From the NCBI RefSeq assembly GCF_003860525.1, contig NZ_CP034161.1:1488001-1552000 (forward strand): a stretch of DNA of 64,000 bases. Reading direction: 5' to 3'. Below, one piece after another: positions 51,004 to 60,124 of this stretch. Position numbers and translations under genes: made by a program. How positions within the stretch are numbered: the first letter of the stretch is position 1; the number at the start of each line of letters is the position of its first letter. Under the pieces are notes generated by a model. The model ran no database searches and was not told the origin of the DNA. It saw only the letters and a program-made list of their open reading frames with translations. Origin of the DNA: Epilithonimonas vandammei (GTDB taxonomy: Bacteria; Bacteroidota; Bacteroidia; Flavobacteriales; Weeksellaceae).

Positions 51004-51450
51004 ATGATAGAACTTAAAAAAAGACTTTCAACTATTTTGGAAAGTCCCCAGGAGACAAATACCAAGCTTTTAAAGATTTGCCAGGTTTTAGATAAAGAAA
51101 TTTCCTACTACAACTGGACAGGATTCTATTTCAAAAACGGTGACAAAGACGAGTTGGTTTTGGGGCCTTATGTAGGGGCAATTACAGATCATATTATCAT
51201 TCCTTTTGGGAAGGGGATCTGCGGTCAGGTTGCTGTTTCTGGAGAGACTTTCGTAGTTCCAGATGTTCATTCTCAGGATAATTATTTGTCTTGCTCTATT
51301 GATACAAAAGCAGAAATTGTAGTTCCAATTTTCAAAAATGGAGAAAATATTGGACAAATCGATATCGATTCTCACACCATTGATCCATTCACCAAAGAAG
51401 ATGAAGAATTGCTGAACTGGCTTTGCGACGAGGTTGCGAAGATTTTGTAA
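51004..51450 (+). CDS. GAF-domain free methionine-(R)-sulfoxide reductase-like protein
   Basis: A 148-residue single GAF domain. The fRMsr pattern is visible: YNWTGFYFKNGDKDELVLGP, GKGICGQVAVSGETFVVPDV and DNYLSCSIDTKAEIVVPIF. Two cysteines at the ICG and LSC positions would provide the catalytic and resolving thiols. E. coli fRMsr has a third Cys between them, which is not visible here. The enzyme reduces free methionine-R-sulfoxide. Confidence 0.85.
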   Translation: MIELKKRLSTILESPQETNTKLLKICQVLDKEISYYNWTGFYFKNGDKDELVLGPYVGAITDHIIIPFGKGICGQVAVSGETFVVPDVHSQDNYLSCSIDTKAEIVVPIFKNGENIGQIDIDSHTIDPFTKEDEELLNWLCDEVAKIL

Positions 51451-51474
51451 TATTAATTTTGACTATCAACAATT

Positions 51475-51864
51475 TTGAGAAAAGTATCAAAATTTGAGAA
51501 TGTTGAATATTGCGAATCTAACAAAGCGTTATATCTTGTCTTATCTTGCATTTTGATTTTTGGGATACTTTTTTTGATTTTAATTAAAGTCCTCAATCCT
51601 ATTTTTGTTTTCTCAATTTCATTTTTATCTGCATTTATTTTTTATAAATCGTTGAAGCATAGATTTGTTTCTATTTCAGATTTTCGAATTGATGATGAAA
51701 AGATTAATTTCGGAAATAGGATTGTAAAGTTTGAAGATATTTTACATTACAGAACTGAATTTATAAATGGTGCAGTTCTGAATATTAAATTGAAGTCTGG
51801 AAAAAGAATCAACTTATCTTCAAATAATTATATATGTAAAACTTGGCTTAATACTGAAAAATAG
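51475..51864 (+). CDS. small membrane protein, function unknown
   Basis: A 129-residue ORF from TTG 51475. Two membrane segments (YLVLSCILIFGILFLILIKV, VFSISFLSAFIFY) are followed by a polar C-terminal domain (KINFGNRIVKFEDILHYRTE) that resembles a PH-like domain in pattern only. No family recognised. A strong terminator hairpin follows. Confidence 0.6.
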   Translation: MRKVSKFENVEYCESNKALYLVLSCILIFGILFLILIKVLNPIFVFSISFLSAFIFYKSLKHRFVSISDFRIDDEKINFGNRIVKFEDILHYRTEFINGAVLNIKLKSGKRINLSSNNYICKTWLNTEK

Positions 51865-51907
51865 TTGGTAAAATTCATTATATCAACGATGGATAAAGGC
51901 ATAGAAG

Positions 51908-51942
51908 AAAGTTTTATGAAACGTGTTTCATAAAACTTTTTC
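51908..51942 (+). terminator. rho-independent terminator
   Basis: AAAGTTTTATGAAAC and GTTTCATAAAACTTT pair with a short loop, followed by a T-run. It lies 44 bp past the stop of the small membrane protein gene. Confidence 0.85.
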
Positions 51943-51954
51943 TTTGTGTGAAAA

Positions 51955-52919
51955 ATGACTAAAAAAAGCGATGCTGGGCTTGCAAAAGTTTGGATGTTAT
52001 CCGTTGGGGAAGTCAAGCGGGAAAACAGAGGTTTAAATGCAAAAGCTGCGGAATTTTTTTCACAAATAATCGTCCAGAACAAAGATTAAGAAACAGGTTT
52101 GTGTGGTTTAGGAAATGGGTGCTGGAAAGACAGACTTATAAGACTCTTTGCCGAGACAGTGGATACTCCAAGGATACGCTGCAAAGGACTTTTTATCAAA
52201 TTCTGGAAAGCTCTCCAGTACTAAAAATCATCAAACGGGAAAAAGTCAACTTAAGAATGGATGCCACTTACTTTGCACAGTTTTGTTTGGTGGCTTATCA
52301 AGACGATCTCGACGGTTACACTCAATTAATCCGCTTCACAGACGGAGAACATTACGAGGAGATCAAAGAAGACCTGGCCAATCTTTTGTTGTTGGGAGTG
52401 AGGCTTGAAAGCATCACTTCTGATGGTGATAAAAGTATTTTGAAGGCGATCAAAAAAACCGACAGGAACATCATCATCCAAAGATGTTTGGTCCATATCC
52501 AGAGAATGTGCCTGATTTGGCTAACCAAATTCCCTAAACATATTGCAGGTCAAGAGTTGAGAAAACACGTTCTTTTATTGCTGAAAATCGAAACGCATAA
52601 CGATCGAATCTGGTGGACACAGGAGTTGAAAGAGTGGTATGAGCGGCATAAAGACTATATCAATGAAAAAACTATTAACACAGAAACAGAACGGTATTGG
52701 TACACCCACAAACTATTGAGAAGATCATATTTTACTATAAAAAGGGCGCTTCCCAATATGTTTCATTATTTGGATAATCCAAAAATTCCAAAAACAACCA
52801 ACGGAATCGAAGGGTACTTCAGTCATCTGAAAAACCACCTGGATCTGCACAGAGGATTAACGCTGAAAAACAGAATTAACTTCATCAAATGGTACATTTA
52901 TTTTTCTAACGAAAAATAG
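51955..52919 (+). CDS. IS256-variant type transposase with zinc ribbon (frameshift near start)
   Basis: About 320 residues of a MULE/IS256-like DDE transposase. From TTG 51990 the frame is continuous. Just upstream, in the same frame but without a start codon, lies CWACKSLDVIRWGSQAGKQR, so the zinc ribbon (CWAC...CKSCG) needs a start at ATG 51955 plus a -1 shift on an A7 run (MTKK/KRCWAC). Catalytic features are RMDATYFAQFCLVAYQD, SITSDGDKSILKAIKK, RCLVHIQRMCL and TTNGIEGYFSHLKNHL. The ends of the element could not be defined. Confidence 0.78.
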
Positions 52920-52957
52920 AGTTTTTTTAGCAATAAGGTTCATCCGATAATTTAAAA

Positions 52958-54674
52958 GAATCCGTCTCACAACTGAGGCGGATTTTTTTTGGTTATTATT
53001 GAGGGTTTTTGTATATTTATATCTGATAATCAGACAGTTGTTTATGAATTTTAAGCATTACAATCAAAATCAGTTGGTTTTGTTTCCTTATAGTTTTGAG
53101 GATTTGATTCCCGAAAATCATCCTGTTCGGATCGTTAATGATATTTTGGAGAAGGTAAACATTGACCCACTCCTGAAAGCTTACAGCAAAGAAGGAAATC
53201 CCAGTTATCATCCTGTGATGATGCTCAAGGTGATGGTTTTTGCGTATATGAACAATATTTATTCATCGCGGAAAATCGAAAAAGCGCTTCGTGAAAACAT
53301 CAACTTCATGTGGCTCTCCAACATGAGCATCGTGGATCACAATACCGTGAACCGTTTTCGTACCCATAAACTTGAAGCCGCCTTCAAAAATATTTTCTCA
53401 CAGGTGGTTTTGCTTTTGGCAGAAGAAGGTTTGGTGAGCCTGAAACAGGTGTTTGTAGACGGAACCAAAATTGAAGCACAGGCGGGTCGCTACACTTTTG
53501 TCTGGGCAAATGCCATCAAAACCAACAAAGAAAAAATGCTTCGTCAGCTGGAAGAGCTCTGGAAATACGCTCAAAGTGTGGCAAAGGAAGAAGATAAAGA
53601 CCCTGAACCGCCGGGGTTCAAAGAGATCAGCAAAGAAAAAATCCGGCAAACGGCAGAAAATATCAATGCCAAATTAAAAGGCAGCGGGGGTAAAACCGAT
53701 TCCGACAAAAAAGCCAAAGCCAAACTGAATTACATTAAAAAAAATTTTGAGAAAAACCTCGATAAATACGAAGCTCAGGAAGCTATTTTAGCAGAGCGGA
53801 ATTCCTACAGCAAGACCGATGAAGATGCTACTTTCATGAGAATGAAGGACGATCACATGATGAATGGACAGCTCAAACCGGCTTATAATGCACAGATTTC
53901 CACAGAGAATCAAATCATCGTCAATTATACCATCCATCAGCAAACCAATGATATCAATACTTTGGAGCGTCATTTGGAAAATTTTGAGAAATTGTTTGGT
54001 AAAAAAAGAATGGAAGAGTTGGAAGAACTCACTGCTGATGCGGGGTACGGAAGCGAGCAGAACTACGAATTATTGGAACAGAACAATATTACACCATTTG
54101 TAAAATACAATACTTTCGACAAAGAGCAGAATGCCCGTTATCAGGCGAAACACAAGATTTTCAGCAAAGAAAATCTGCATTACAACGGGGAAGACGATTT
54201 TTACGTTTGTCCGATGGGACAAAAGATGGAAAAAACGCACGAAAGCACGCGCAAAACCAAGACCGGTTATCCTCAAAAGCTCTCCCATTATCAGGCTAAA
54301 AACTGCGATGGATGCCCAATTAGAGGCGTTTGCCACAGTTCCAAAGAAAACCGAAGCATCGAACGGAACCATCATTTGGAAGATTACAAAGAGAAAATAC
54401 GAAAACTTTTAAACAGTGAAAAAGGCATTAAAAAAAGAAAACAACGCTCGGTTGAAGTAGAACCTGTGTTTGCACATCTCAAACATTGCAATAATTTTAA
54501 GCGGTTTACCCTCAAAGGTCTGAAAAAAGTAGAATTGGAGTTCGGTTTACACGCTTTAGCACACAATCTAAGAAAGAAAGTTGCCTAAAGAGGACAACTT
54601 TTTCTATTTTCCAAAATAATATACATTTTACTGAAATAAAAAATCCGCCTCAAATTTTGTTGTGAGACGGATTC
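52958..54674 (+). mobile_element. IS1182-type insertion sequence
   Basis: Terminal inverted repeats read GAATCCGTCTCACAAC on the left (52958-52973) and GTTGTGAGACGGATTC on the right (54659-54674). The inner GAGGCGGATTTTTT pairs with AAAAAATCCGCCTC at the right end. The single transposase gene is intact. A target duplication was not evident in the immediate flanks. It lies 38 bp past the IS256-type gene, so the two elements are adjacent or nested. Confidence 0.85.
53044..54588 (+). CDS. IS1182-family transposase
   Basis: About 514 residues from ATG 53044 (MNFKHYNQNQLVLFPYSF), chosen over an upstream in-frame start that lies in the terminal repeat. Features are YHPVMMLKVMVFAYMNNIYS, VFVDGTKIEAQAGRYTFVWA with the first catalytic Asp, LTADAGYGSEQNYELLEQN with the second, and VEPVFAHLKHCNNFKRFTLK with the Glu. 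A Cys-rich linker (CDGCPIRGVC) is typical for IS1182. It appears intact. Confidence 0.92.
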   Translation: MNFKHYNQNQLVLFPYSFEDLIPENHPVRIVNDILEKVNIDPLLKAYSKEGNPSYHPVMMLKVMVFAYMNNIYSSRKIEKALRENINFMWLSNMSIVDHNTVNRFRTHKLEAAFKNIFSQVVLLLAEEGLVSLKQVFVDGTKIEAQAGRYTFVWANAIKTNKEKMLRQLEELWKYAQSVAKEEDKDPEPPGFKEISKEKIRQTAENINAKLKGSGGKTDSDKKAKAKLNYIKKNFEKNLDKYEAQEAILAERNSYSKTDEDATFMRMKDDHMMNGQLKPAYNAQISTENQIIVNYTIHQQTNDINTLERHLENFEKLFGKKRMEELEELTADAGYGSEQNYELLEQNNITPFVKYNTFDKEQNARYQAKHKIFSKENLHYNGEDDFYVCPMGQKMEKTHESTRKTKTGYPQKLSHYQAKNCDGCPIRGVCHSSKENRSIERNHHLEDYKEKIRKLLNSEKGIKKRKQRSVEVEPVFAHLKHCNNFKRFTLKGLKKVELEFGLHALAHNLRKKVA

Positions 54675-54771
54675 CAAACTATCGTTTTGAACATTAATCC
54701 TATTGCTGAAAGGTTGGTCTCCACCATTGCCTTTTTCCTCTTCGGATTAACAGGCGGAATCTAAACATTAA

Positions 54772-55116
54772 TTTTCTAAAATCCACCAACTATTTTTCAG
54801 TACATTACCTAAAACTTCAATATTTGAAAATTTTTGTAAGTCGTTAGAAAGAAGAATTGATTCTTTAGAGGGTTTAAATATTGAAAGAAAAAAATCTGCT
54901 TATGAATCTAAAGTGTATTTCTATTTTACTGTTGTTTTTACAATAATTGCAATCAGTGCTATTTTATTTTCAATATTCTCTGCGAAAAAAATGAAATTTC
55001 AAACATTAGGGTTGATTTTACTAGGCTTATCAACAATGTGGACAGGGATTTTGAATAGGAAAAGCATTAATTCAAAAAAGAATACTCATCATAAATCTTC
55101 TGATAATACCCGATAA
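54772..55116 (+). pseudogene. 3' remnant of a membrane protein gene
   Basis: An open frame without a good start runs from 54772 through SIFENFCKSLERRIDSLEGL and ERKKSAYESKVYFYFTVVFT, with two membrane segments, to a stop at 55116. It begins about 100 bp right of the IS1182 end, so it may be the tail of a gene broken by the insertions. A short version from GTG 54913 is the alternative. No family recognised. Confidence 0.45.
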
Positions 55117-55811
55117 TATTCCCCACACTTCGCGATATGTGTTCCATACCAGGAAAAAGCTTCGCCGTCAACAATCTTAATTTTTTGATTCTTACAAACT
55201 TCTTGGATTTCCTCAATATGTTTTTCTTTGAAAGGAAAAGGCTCTGACGAAAGAAAAATCAAATCTGCCTCTTTCAAATCTTCCAACTGAATTTCCGGAT
55301 ATCGTTTCTGGTTATTAAACAAATTCTCAAATCCTAGTTCTTCCAAAATCCTCGAAATAAAAGTGTCGCCACCAACTGTCATATAAGGATTTTTCCAAAT
55401 CAGATAAGCGACTTTCAAACGTTTTTCAGACTTCTGATTATCAAAAGCTTCATATGTTTTCAGATTGAAAAATTGAGCTTTTTCCTCTTTCCCAAATAGA
55501 TGCCCGAGTTGTTTCAATAAATAATAATTGTCTTCGAGAGTTTCAATATTCGTTACCAAAACTTTGAAATCTTTCATCAATTCCTCAACTTGTTCTCTGA
55601 TATTTTCCTCCTTGTTGGCAATGATAAAGTCTGGTTTCAGAGATTTGATTTTATCAATGTTAAGATTTTTAGTTCCGCCAATTATTTCAATCTTATCAAC
55701 ATAATCTTTTGGATGAATGCAGAATTTCGTCCGACCAACAATTTCGTCAGTCATCAAACCCAAATCAAATAAAGTTTCCGTAATCGAAGGAACTAATGAA
55801 ACAATTCTCAT
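55089..55811 (-). CDS. BtuF-like ABC-type substrate-binding protein
   Basis: About 240 residues from ATG 55811 (MRIVSLVPSITETLFDLG). I prefer this over the upstream in-frame start because homologues begin MRIVSLVPS. It is the helical-backbone metal/cobalamin-receptor fold: EIVGRTKFCIHPKDYV, IKSLKPDFIIANKEENIRE, YMTVGGDTFISRILEELGFE. No signal peptide is seen, so it may be cytoplasmic or anchored differently, as in several Bacteroidota members. No permease is adjacent. The substrate is unknown. The 3' end overlaps the remnant ORF on the other strand. Confidence 0.8.
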   Translation of the reverse strand: MRIVSLVPSITETLFDLGLMTDEIVGRTKFCIHPKDYVDKIEIIGGTKNLNIDKIKSLKPDFIIANKEENIREQVEELMKDFKVLVTNIETLEDNYYLLKQLGHLFGKEEKAQFFNLKTYEAFDNQKSEKRLKVAYLIWKNPYMTVGGDTFISRILEELGFENLFNNQKRYPEIQLEDLKEADLIFLSSEPFPFKEKHIEEIQEVCKNQKIKIVDGEAFSWYGTHIAKCGEYYRVLSEDL

Positions 55812-55881
55812 AAATAAAAAACTCTCACAAAAATAAGAATTTCTGAGAGAGCATTTATGATTTATAATTATCAAGTAATAA

Positions 55882-56466
55882 TTATTCTTTGTCTTCTTTT
55901 TTAGTCGCTTTTTTAGTAGCAGGTTTTTTAGCAGGCGCTTTTTCTTCTTTAGCTTCTTCTGTTTTTTCAGCAGCTTTTTTTGCAGGCGCTTTTTTAGCCG
56001 CAGGTTTTTTTTCTGCTTTTTCTTGAACTACGTTAGCTTCTTCGACGGTTTTTTCAGCAGGAGCTTCTGGCTTTACAAAACTTTCCGGCGTGATGTAACC
56101 TGCTTTTTGAAGCAAGTTGTACCATTGAGCCAATTTTTTGATATCAGACTCATAAACTCTTTCCAAATCATAATTAGGAAGAGATTCTGCCATAAAAGCT
56201 CTTAGTTCGTCACTGGAAGATTTGTGGCTGATTGTTGGTTTGTAATCGTATTTTTTTGCAATATTTTCGAAAACTTCGAACAAAGGAACTTCTTTATCAA
56301 AAGTAAACATAGCGATGTTATCCAGTAAACTGACCTGGCTGGAGTTCGATATGCTCGCTTTTTTCTTTGTTGTAATATCCTCAACTATAAATCCGTTCTT
56401 TAGCTGAGAAACCAATTTGAAAAGTCCCGGTTTTCCGGAGATCGAAATAATTTTTTCTAACTGCAT
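55882..56466 (-). CDS. DUF5606 domain protein with Lys/Ala-rich tail
   Basis: A 194-residue protein. The N-terminal 140 residues carry the DUF5606 pattern MQLEKIISISGKPGLFKLVS. The last 50 residues are a low-complexity Lys/Ala/Glu tail (PAKKAPAKKAAEKTEEAKEE) like those of histone H1-type or nucleic-acid-associated proteins. The function is unknown. It is restricted to Bacteroidota. The tail is encoded by purine-rich repeats that could vary in length. A dispersed palindrome lies in its leader at 56482. Confidence 0.82.
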   Translation of the reverse strand: MQLEKIISISGKPGLFKLVSQLKNGFIVEDITTKKKASISNSSQVSLLDNIAMFTFDKEVPLFEVFENIAKKYDYKPTISHKSSSDELRAFMAESLPNYDLERVYESDIKKLAQWYNLLQKAGYITPESFVKPEAPAEKTVEEANVVQEKAEKKPAAKKAPAKKAAEKTEEAKEEKAPAKKPATKKATKKEDKE

Positions 56467-56481
56467 TTTAGATTAATTTTT

Positions 56482-56510
56482 GTCGGATGTCGGAAAACCG
56501 ATGTCCGAAG
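56482..56510. repeat. dispersed GTCGGA/TCCGA palindromic element, copy 3
   Basis: GTCGGATGTCGGAAAACCGA followed by TGTCCGAAG. It lies 16 bp upstream of the DUF5606 gene start, in the same position as copies at 3158 and 5219 relative to their genes. Confidence 0.6.
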
Positions 56511-56580
56511 TTTTAATTATATTTTTTTATTTTTCTGTTTCCGAATTGCATTCTTCGGTCTTCTGACCTTTACCTTCTGA

Positions 56581-57153
56581 CTATTTTGGAAATCTCATTT
56601 TATAACTCACAGCTACTTCGCCATTAGCAATTTTCTGAAGTTTTCCTTTCACGATTTTTTTCTTCAACGCACTCAGGTGGTCTGTAAAAAGAATTCCTTC
56701 GATGTGGTCATATTCGTGTTGAATCACTCTTGCTCTGATGTCGGAAAATGTATCGGTATGTTTAACGAAATTTCTATCGTAATATTCTATTTTGATGGTC
56801 GATTTACGTTTTACATCTTCACGCACTTCAGGAATACTCAGGCAACCTTCATTGAATTTCCACTCTTCTCCGGATTCTTCCAGGATTCTTGCATTAATGA
56901 AGACTTTTTTGAAATCTTTTAGATCATCAGCAATATCTTCATAATCTTCATCTTCGGAAAGCGGAGAAACATCCACCACAAAAAGACGGATGTCCAACCC
57001 AATCTGAGGCGCAGCCAAACCAATACCGTTGGCGCCGTACATGGTTTCAAACATATTGTCAATCAATGTCTGTAGCTCAGGATAATCTTTTTCGATATCG
57101 TGCGCTTTTTTTCTCAAAACGTTGTCGCCAAAGGCTCTAATTGGTAAAATCAT
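56581..57153 (-). CDS. def: peptide deformylase
   Basis: A 190-residue enzyme of normal length. The three motifs are GIGLAAPQIG (motif 1), EGCLSIPEV (motif 2, Cys metal ligand) and QHEYDHIEG (motif 3, HExxH). It removes the formyl group from nascent proteins using Fe(II) or another metal. It overlaps ruvX by 4 bp, so the two are probably co-transcribed. Confidence 0.96.
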   Translation of the reverse strand: MILPIRAFGDNVLRKKAHDIEKDYPELQTLIDNMFETMYGANGIGLAAPQIGLDIRLFVVDVSPLSEDEDYEDIADDLKDFKKVFINARILEESGEEWKFNEGCLSIPEVREDVKRKSTIKIEYYDRNFVKHTDTFSDIRARVIQHEYDHIEGILFTDHLSALKKKIVKGKLQKIANGEVAVSYKMRFPK

Positions 57154-57563
57154 CTTTTCTGGTCTAAAAAATTTTGCAATAATATGGTCGCACTTACTTT
57201 GTCAATCAATCCTTTTTCTTGCCTTTGTTTTTTGTTTTTTCCACTTTGGCTAATGAAAAAAGAGGCCATTTTGGAAGTAAAACGTTCATCCAGACGATTG
57301 ATTTTTTTATCAGGAAACTCCTTTTCAAAAACTAAAATAAATTTCTGAATCTCAGTTTCGATGTCGGACATATTTCCTTTCAAATCTGTGGGAAGTCCTA
57401 TAACCACTTCGTCTACGCTGTTTTCTGAAAAATATTTTTTCAGAAAATCTATAAGCTTTGGCGTTTCTACTGTTGTCAGTCCGCTGGCAATGATTTGCAT
57501 ATCGTCAGTCACGGCGATTCCCGTTCTTACTTTTCCGTAGTCTATTGCTAGGATTTGTCCCAT
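57150..57563 (-). CDS. ruvX: putative pre-16S rRNA nuclease / Holliday junction resolvase-like YqgF
   Basis: A 137-residue RNase H-fold protein. ILAIDYGKVRTGIAVTD is at the N-terminus with the catalytic Asp, VVIGLPTDLKGNMS is in the middle, and LDERFTSKMA and GLIDKVSATILLQNFL are near the end. In E. coli YqgF processes the 16S 5' end. It overlaps def by 4 bp. Confidence 0.93.
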   Translation of the reverse strand: MGQILAIDYGKVRTGIAVTDDMQIIASGLTTVETPKLIDFLKKYFSENSVDEVVIGLPTDLKGNMSDIETEIQKFILVFEKEFPDKKINRLDERFTSKMASFFISQSGKNKKQRQEKGLIDKVSATILLQNFLDQKR

Positions 57564-57602
57564 AAGTGTGCAAATTTACAAAAATTTTCAGCTTATGAAA
57601 AT

Positions 57603-57641
57603 TAAAAAGCCGTGTAAAGTTTATAGACTTCATAAGGCTTT
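57603..57641 (-). terminator. candidate terminator
   Basis: AAAAAGCC and GGCTTTTT arms flank a 23-nt loop just past the stop of the gene at 57659 on the minus strand. Each arm has its own A/T tract, so it may work in both directions. Confidence 0.6.
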
Positions 57642-57658
57642 TTGAGATATGGATTAAG

Positions 57659-58255
57659 TTAATTTTGTTTCATTTCATCAACCAGTTTTTTAATCCGGTC
57701 TATATATTTTCCATAGAAATGTTTGAACCACCAGTTTCCAGCAAAATATAGAAAAAACAAACCTAACAAGATAGAAATGATGAATTTGACAGCTAAAAGT
57801 CCATCTGTATATTTGTGGTTATAAGGGATAGATTCTGTAATGATAATCATTTCGCAAACCAAAAACGGAACAAAACTGAGATAGAAAGAAAGGTAATATT
57901 GCTTATTCAATTCAAACTGATGCAATAAATCTTTCAACGAATCCAAAGTTCCCAAAGCTGGATTGCTGATTTCTTTATAAAGTTTGAAAAATTTTGTAAA
58001 AAAGAACGTTGTAACCAAAGCCATAGAAATCACCAAAATTTCGATGTAAAGATTAAATCTAAAAGGCAACGGAAAAAACCAAATTACAATTAATATAACT
58101 GGCAACAAAATCACCGTTGACCAAAATTCATAACGCATATTTTTTCGAATCCTTTCCAAAGGATGATGCATCTGTCGCTGTTTTTCCGGCGAAATCTCCG
58201 GCGTATCGGAAATATCTTCCTTTTGCCAGAGGGATTTAAGATTGTCTAGTTCCAT
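57659..58255 (-). CDS. membrane protein downstream of sigma factor gene (possible anti-sigma)
   Basis: A 198-residue protein with a cytoplasmic N-terminus (MELDNLKSLWQKEDISDTPE) and four membrane segments, e.g. STVILLPVILIVIWFFPLPF. It lies 97 bp downstream of an ECF sigma factor on the same strand. Genes in this position often encode the partner regulator. The N-terminal LKSLWQKE motif is seen in other Bacteroidota proteins next to sigma factors, but the assignment is only inferred. Confidence 0.65.
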   Translation of the reverse strand: MELDNLKSLWQKEDISDTPEISPEKQRQMHHPLERIRKNMRYEFWSTVILLPVILIVIWFFPLPFRFNLYIEILVISMALVTTFFFTKFFKLYKEISNPALGTLDSLKDLLHQFELNKQYYLSFYLSFVPFLVCEMIIITESIPYNHKYTDGLLAVKFIISILLGLFFLYFAGNWWFKHFYGKYIDRIKKLVDEMKQN

Positions 58256-58259
58256 ATCT

Positions 58260-58308
58260 TTGATAGTTGATAGTTGATAGTTGAAAATTGATGGTTGATA
58301 ATTGATAA
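58260..58308. repeat. short tandem repeat (TTGATAG units)
   Basis: About six 7- to 8-bp units of the type TTGATAGT between the sigma factor and membrane protein genes, with later units degenerate. It may vary in length by slippage. Confidence 0.65.
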
Positions 58309-58351
58309 CTTTTAGTTGTCAGTCTGAGCGGAGTCGAAGACTTTATCACAC

Positions 58352-58858
58352 TCAATCTCTCGAAGCTCTTTTATTGATTAATTCTTTTAACTTATCCTTC
58401 GCACGATTCAGTTTCACTCTTGCATTGCCTTCCGAGATGCCCATTTGTTCTGCCATTTCTTTTCCGGAAAAATCTTCCAGATAATAGAAAATCAAAGCCT
58501 TGTCAATGGGATTCAGTTGCTGGATCGATTCGTACATCACTTTCAGATTTTGCTCGTCGTCGTGGTTGTATTCGTCCTCCTTTATTTTGTAGAGCGATAC
58601 ATCATCATTCTGGATAAAATTTCGTCGCTTCTCGGATTTCAGGAAAATAATCGCTGTGTTCAGCGCGATTCTGTAAAGCCAAGTCGAGAATTCCGACTTT
58701 CCTTCAAAACTTGAAAACGACTTCCAAACCTGATAAATAATCTCCTGAAAAAGGTCATTTTGGTCATCACGATTGTCCATATACATCTTAGAAATCTTGA
58801 AAATGATTCCTTTATGTTTATCGATTTTCGCTAAAAATTCTTTATCAGATGATTGCAT
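58352..58858 (-). CDS. ECF-type RNA polymerase sigma factor
   Basis: A 168-residue sigma-70 family protein. Region 2 has YMDNRDDQNDLFQEIIYQVW and STWLYRIALNTAIIFLKSE. Region 4 has LIFYYLEDFSGKEMAEQMG followed by ISEGNARVKLNRAKDKLKEL. It should direct RNA polymerase to an envelope- or stress-type regulon. The membrane protein gene at 57659 follows on the same strand and may control it. Confidence 0.92.
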   Translation of the reverse strand: MQSSDKEFLAKIDKHKGIIFKISKMYMDNRDDQNDLFQEIIYQVWKSFSSFEGKSEFSTWLYRIALNTAIIFLKSEKRRNFIQNDDVSLYKIKEDEYNHDDEQNLKVMYESIQQLNPIDKALIFYYLEDFSGKEMAEQMGISEGNARVKLNRAKDKLKELINKRASRD

Positions 58859-59349
58859 TTTTTTAACTCTGTCAAGTTAGTAAGGGAATTGAAAATTTGT
58901 TACAAAATAAATTAAGATACAACACAAAATGCATAAGCAAAAAGTGCAAAACAACAAATCTCCACCCGTCCAACTCAAAATACTCATTTGGGCGCCTTTA
59001 TCCGCCTTCCGTTCCCGCTTTTTTCTTTTTTGAGAAAAAGAAAAAGAGCTCCACTCAAGTCGGGGCGCGCTTCGCCAAGATTATAAATTTCTATATCAAA
59101 TCAACATTTTACATATCCAAATTATTTGTCATTCAGTAGGAATCAAAACTGCTGAGATTCCTACGGAGTGACAAACAGACTTTTTCAAATTTCTGTTTTT
59201 ATTGCTTAGCGAAGCGCCTTTGCGACTCTTAAAAATATTTTCAACAATGTATAAAAATCTTTGCGCGCTTTGCGTTTAAAAAGATGCAGTAATTTTCATA
59301 TTTTTGTAAATCAATTATCATTCATCACTTATCATTTATAAAAGCATCG
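58859..59349. other. non-coding region with dispersed repeats
   Basis: A 491-bp gap without a gene. It contains a poly-pyrimidine/poly-purine hairpin near 59018-59048, a GC-rich segment (CTCCACTCAAGTCGGGGCGC), the GTCATTC palindrome at 59125-59175, and a CTTTGCG-type repeat near 59262. The latter two recur at 60125-60270. Confidence 0.6.
59125..59175. repeat. GTCATTC palindromic element, copy 1
   Basis: TTTGTCATTCAGTAGGAATC and GATTCCTACGGAGTGACAAA are nearly complementary arms around an 11-nt loop. Copy 2 is at 60125-60190. Confidence 0.8.
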
Positions 59350-60045
59350 ATGTCTTTAAAAATTTCAGGACTTACCAAAAAATTCGGAGAGCAAATTGCG
59401 CTCAATGATATCAACATAACGATTGCCAATAACGAGATTATCGGATTACTCGGACCCAATGGTGCAGGAAAATCTACGTTGATGAAATCCATCACAGGCG
59501 TTCTGAAAATTGACGAAGGCGAAATACTTTTGGACGAAAAAAACATCGCAGAAAACGAAATCGAATCCAAAAAGAAAATCGGTTTCCTTCCGGAGACTAA
59601 TCCACTTTATAATGAAATGTACGTGAAAGAATATCTGCAATTCGTAGCAAATCTTCATAATATCAAAAAAGAAAGAGTAGAACAAGTCATAGATTTGGTT
59701 GGAATTACTCCTGAAAAATCGAAGAAAATCAGTCAGCTTTCCAAAGGTTACAAACAACGTGTTGGATTAGCGCAAGCCATTCTCCACGAACCGGATTTAT
59801 TGATTCTTGATGAACCAACCAACGGGCTAGACCCCAATCAAATCGTAGAAATCCGAAATGTCATCAAAGAAATTGGAAAAGCAAAAACTGTGATTCTTTC
59901 TACACACATTATGCAGGAAGTAGAAGCGCTTTGCTCACGTGTGATTTTGATTCATCAAGGGAATATCATCCAAGATTCTCCAATCTCAGAATTCAAAGGA
60001 AAATTTGCAAGTCTGGAAGAAGCTTTCCAAAGTTATACGGGTTAG
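59350..60045 (+). CDS. ABC transporter ATP-binding protein, GldA-like
   Basis: A 231-residue ATPase. Walker A is LLGPNGAGKSTLMKS, the Q-loop region is IGFLPETNPLYNEMYVKEYL (the PE.NPLY pattern is typical of GldA). The signature is QLSKGYKQRVGLAQAI, Walker B is LLILDEPTNGLDPNQ and the switch His is STHIMQEVEALC. GldA supports gliding motility in flavobacteria with GldF and GldG. No permease gene is in view, and the protein is shorter than the roughly 300-residue GldA because it lacks the C-terminal extension, so the symbol is withheld. Confidence 0.8.
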   Translation: MSLKISGLTKKFGEQIALNDINITIANNEIIGLLGPNGAGKSTLMKSITGVLKIDEGEILLDEKNIAENEIESKKKIGFLPETNPLYNEMYVKEYLQFVANLHNIKKERVEQVIDLVGITPEKSKKISQLSKGYKQRVGLAQAILHEPDLLILDEPTNGLDPNQIVEIRNVIKEIGKAKTVILSTHIMQEVEALCSRVILIHQGNIIQDSPISEFKGKFASLEEAFQSYTG

Positions 60046-60124
60046 TTATAAGTGATTAATTATAAATTATAAGTGATTCTAGCTTAAAAAATAAATTTGT
60101 TTTAGTTTGAAATTAAACATAGTA

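Noticed and set aside
51865-52957. Terminal inverted repeats for the IS256-type element
   Set aside because: Only weak similarity was found between the flanks, so the element's ends are not reported.
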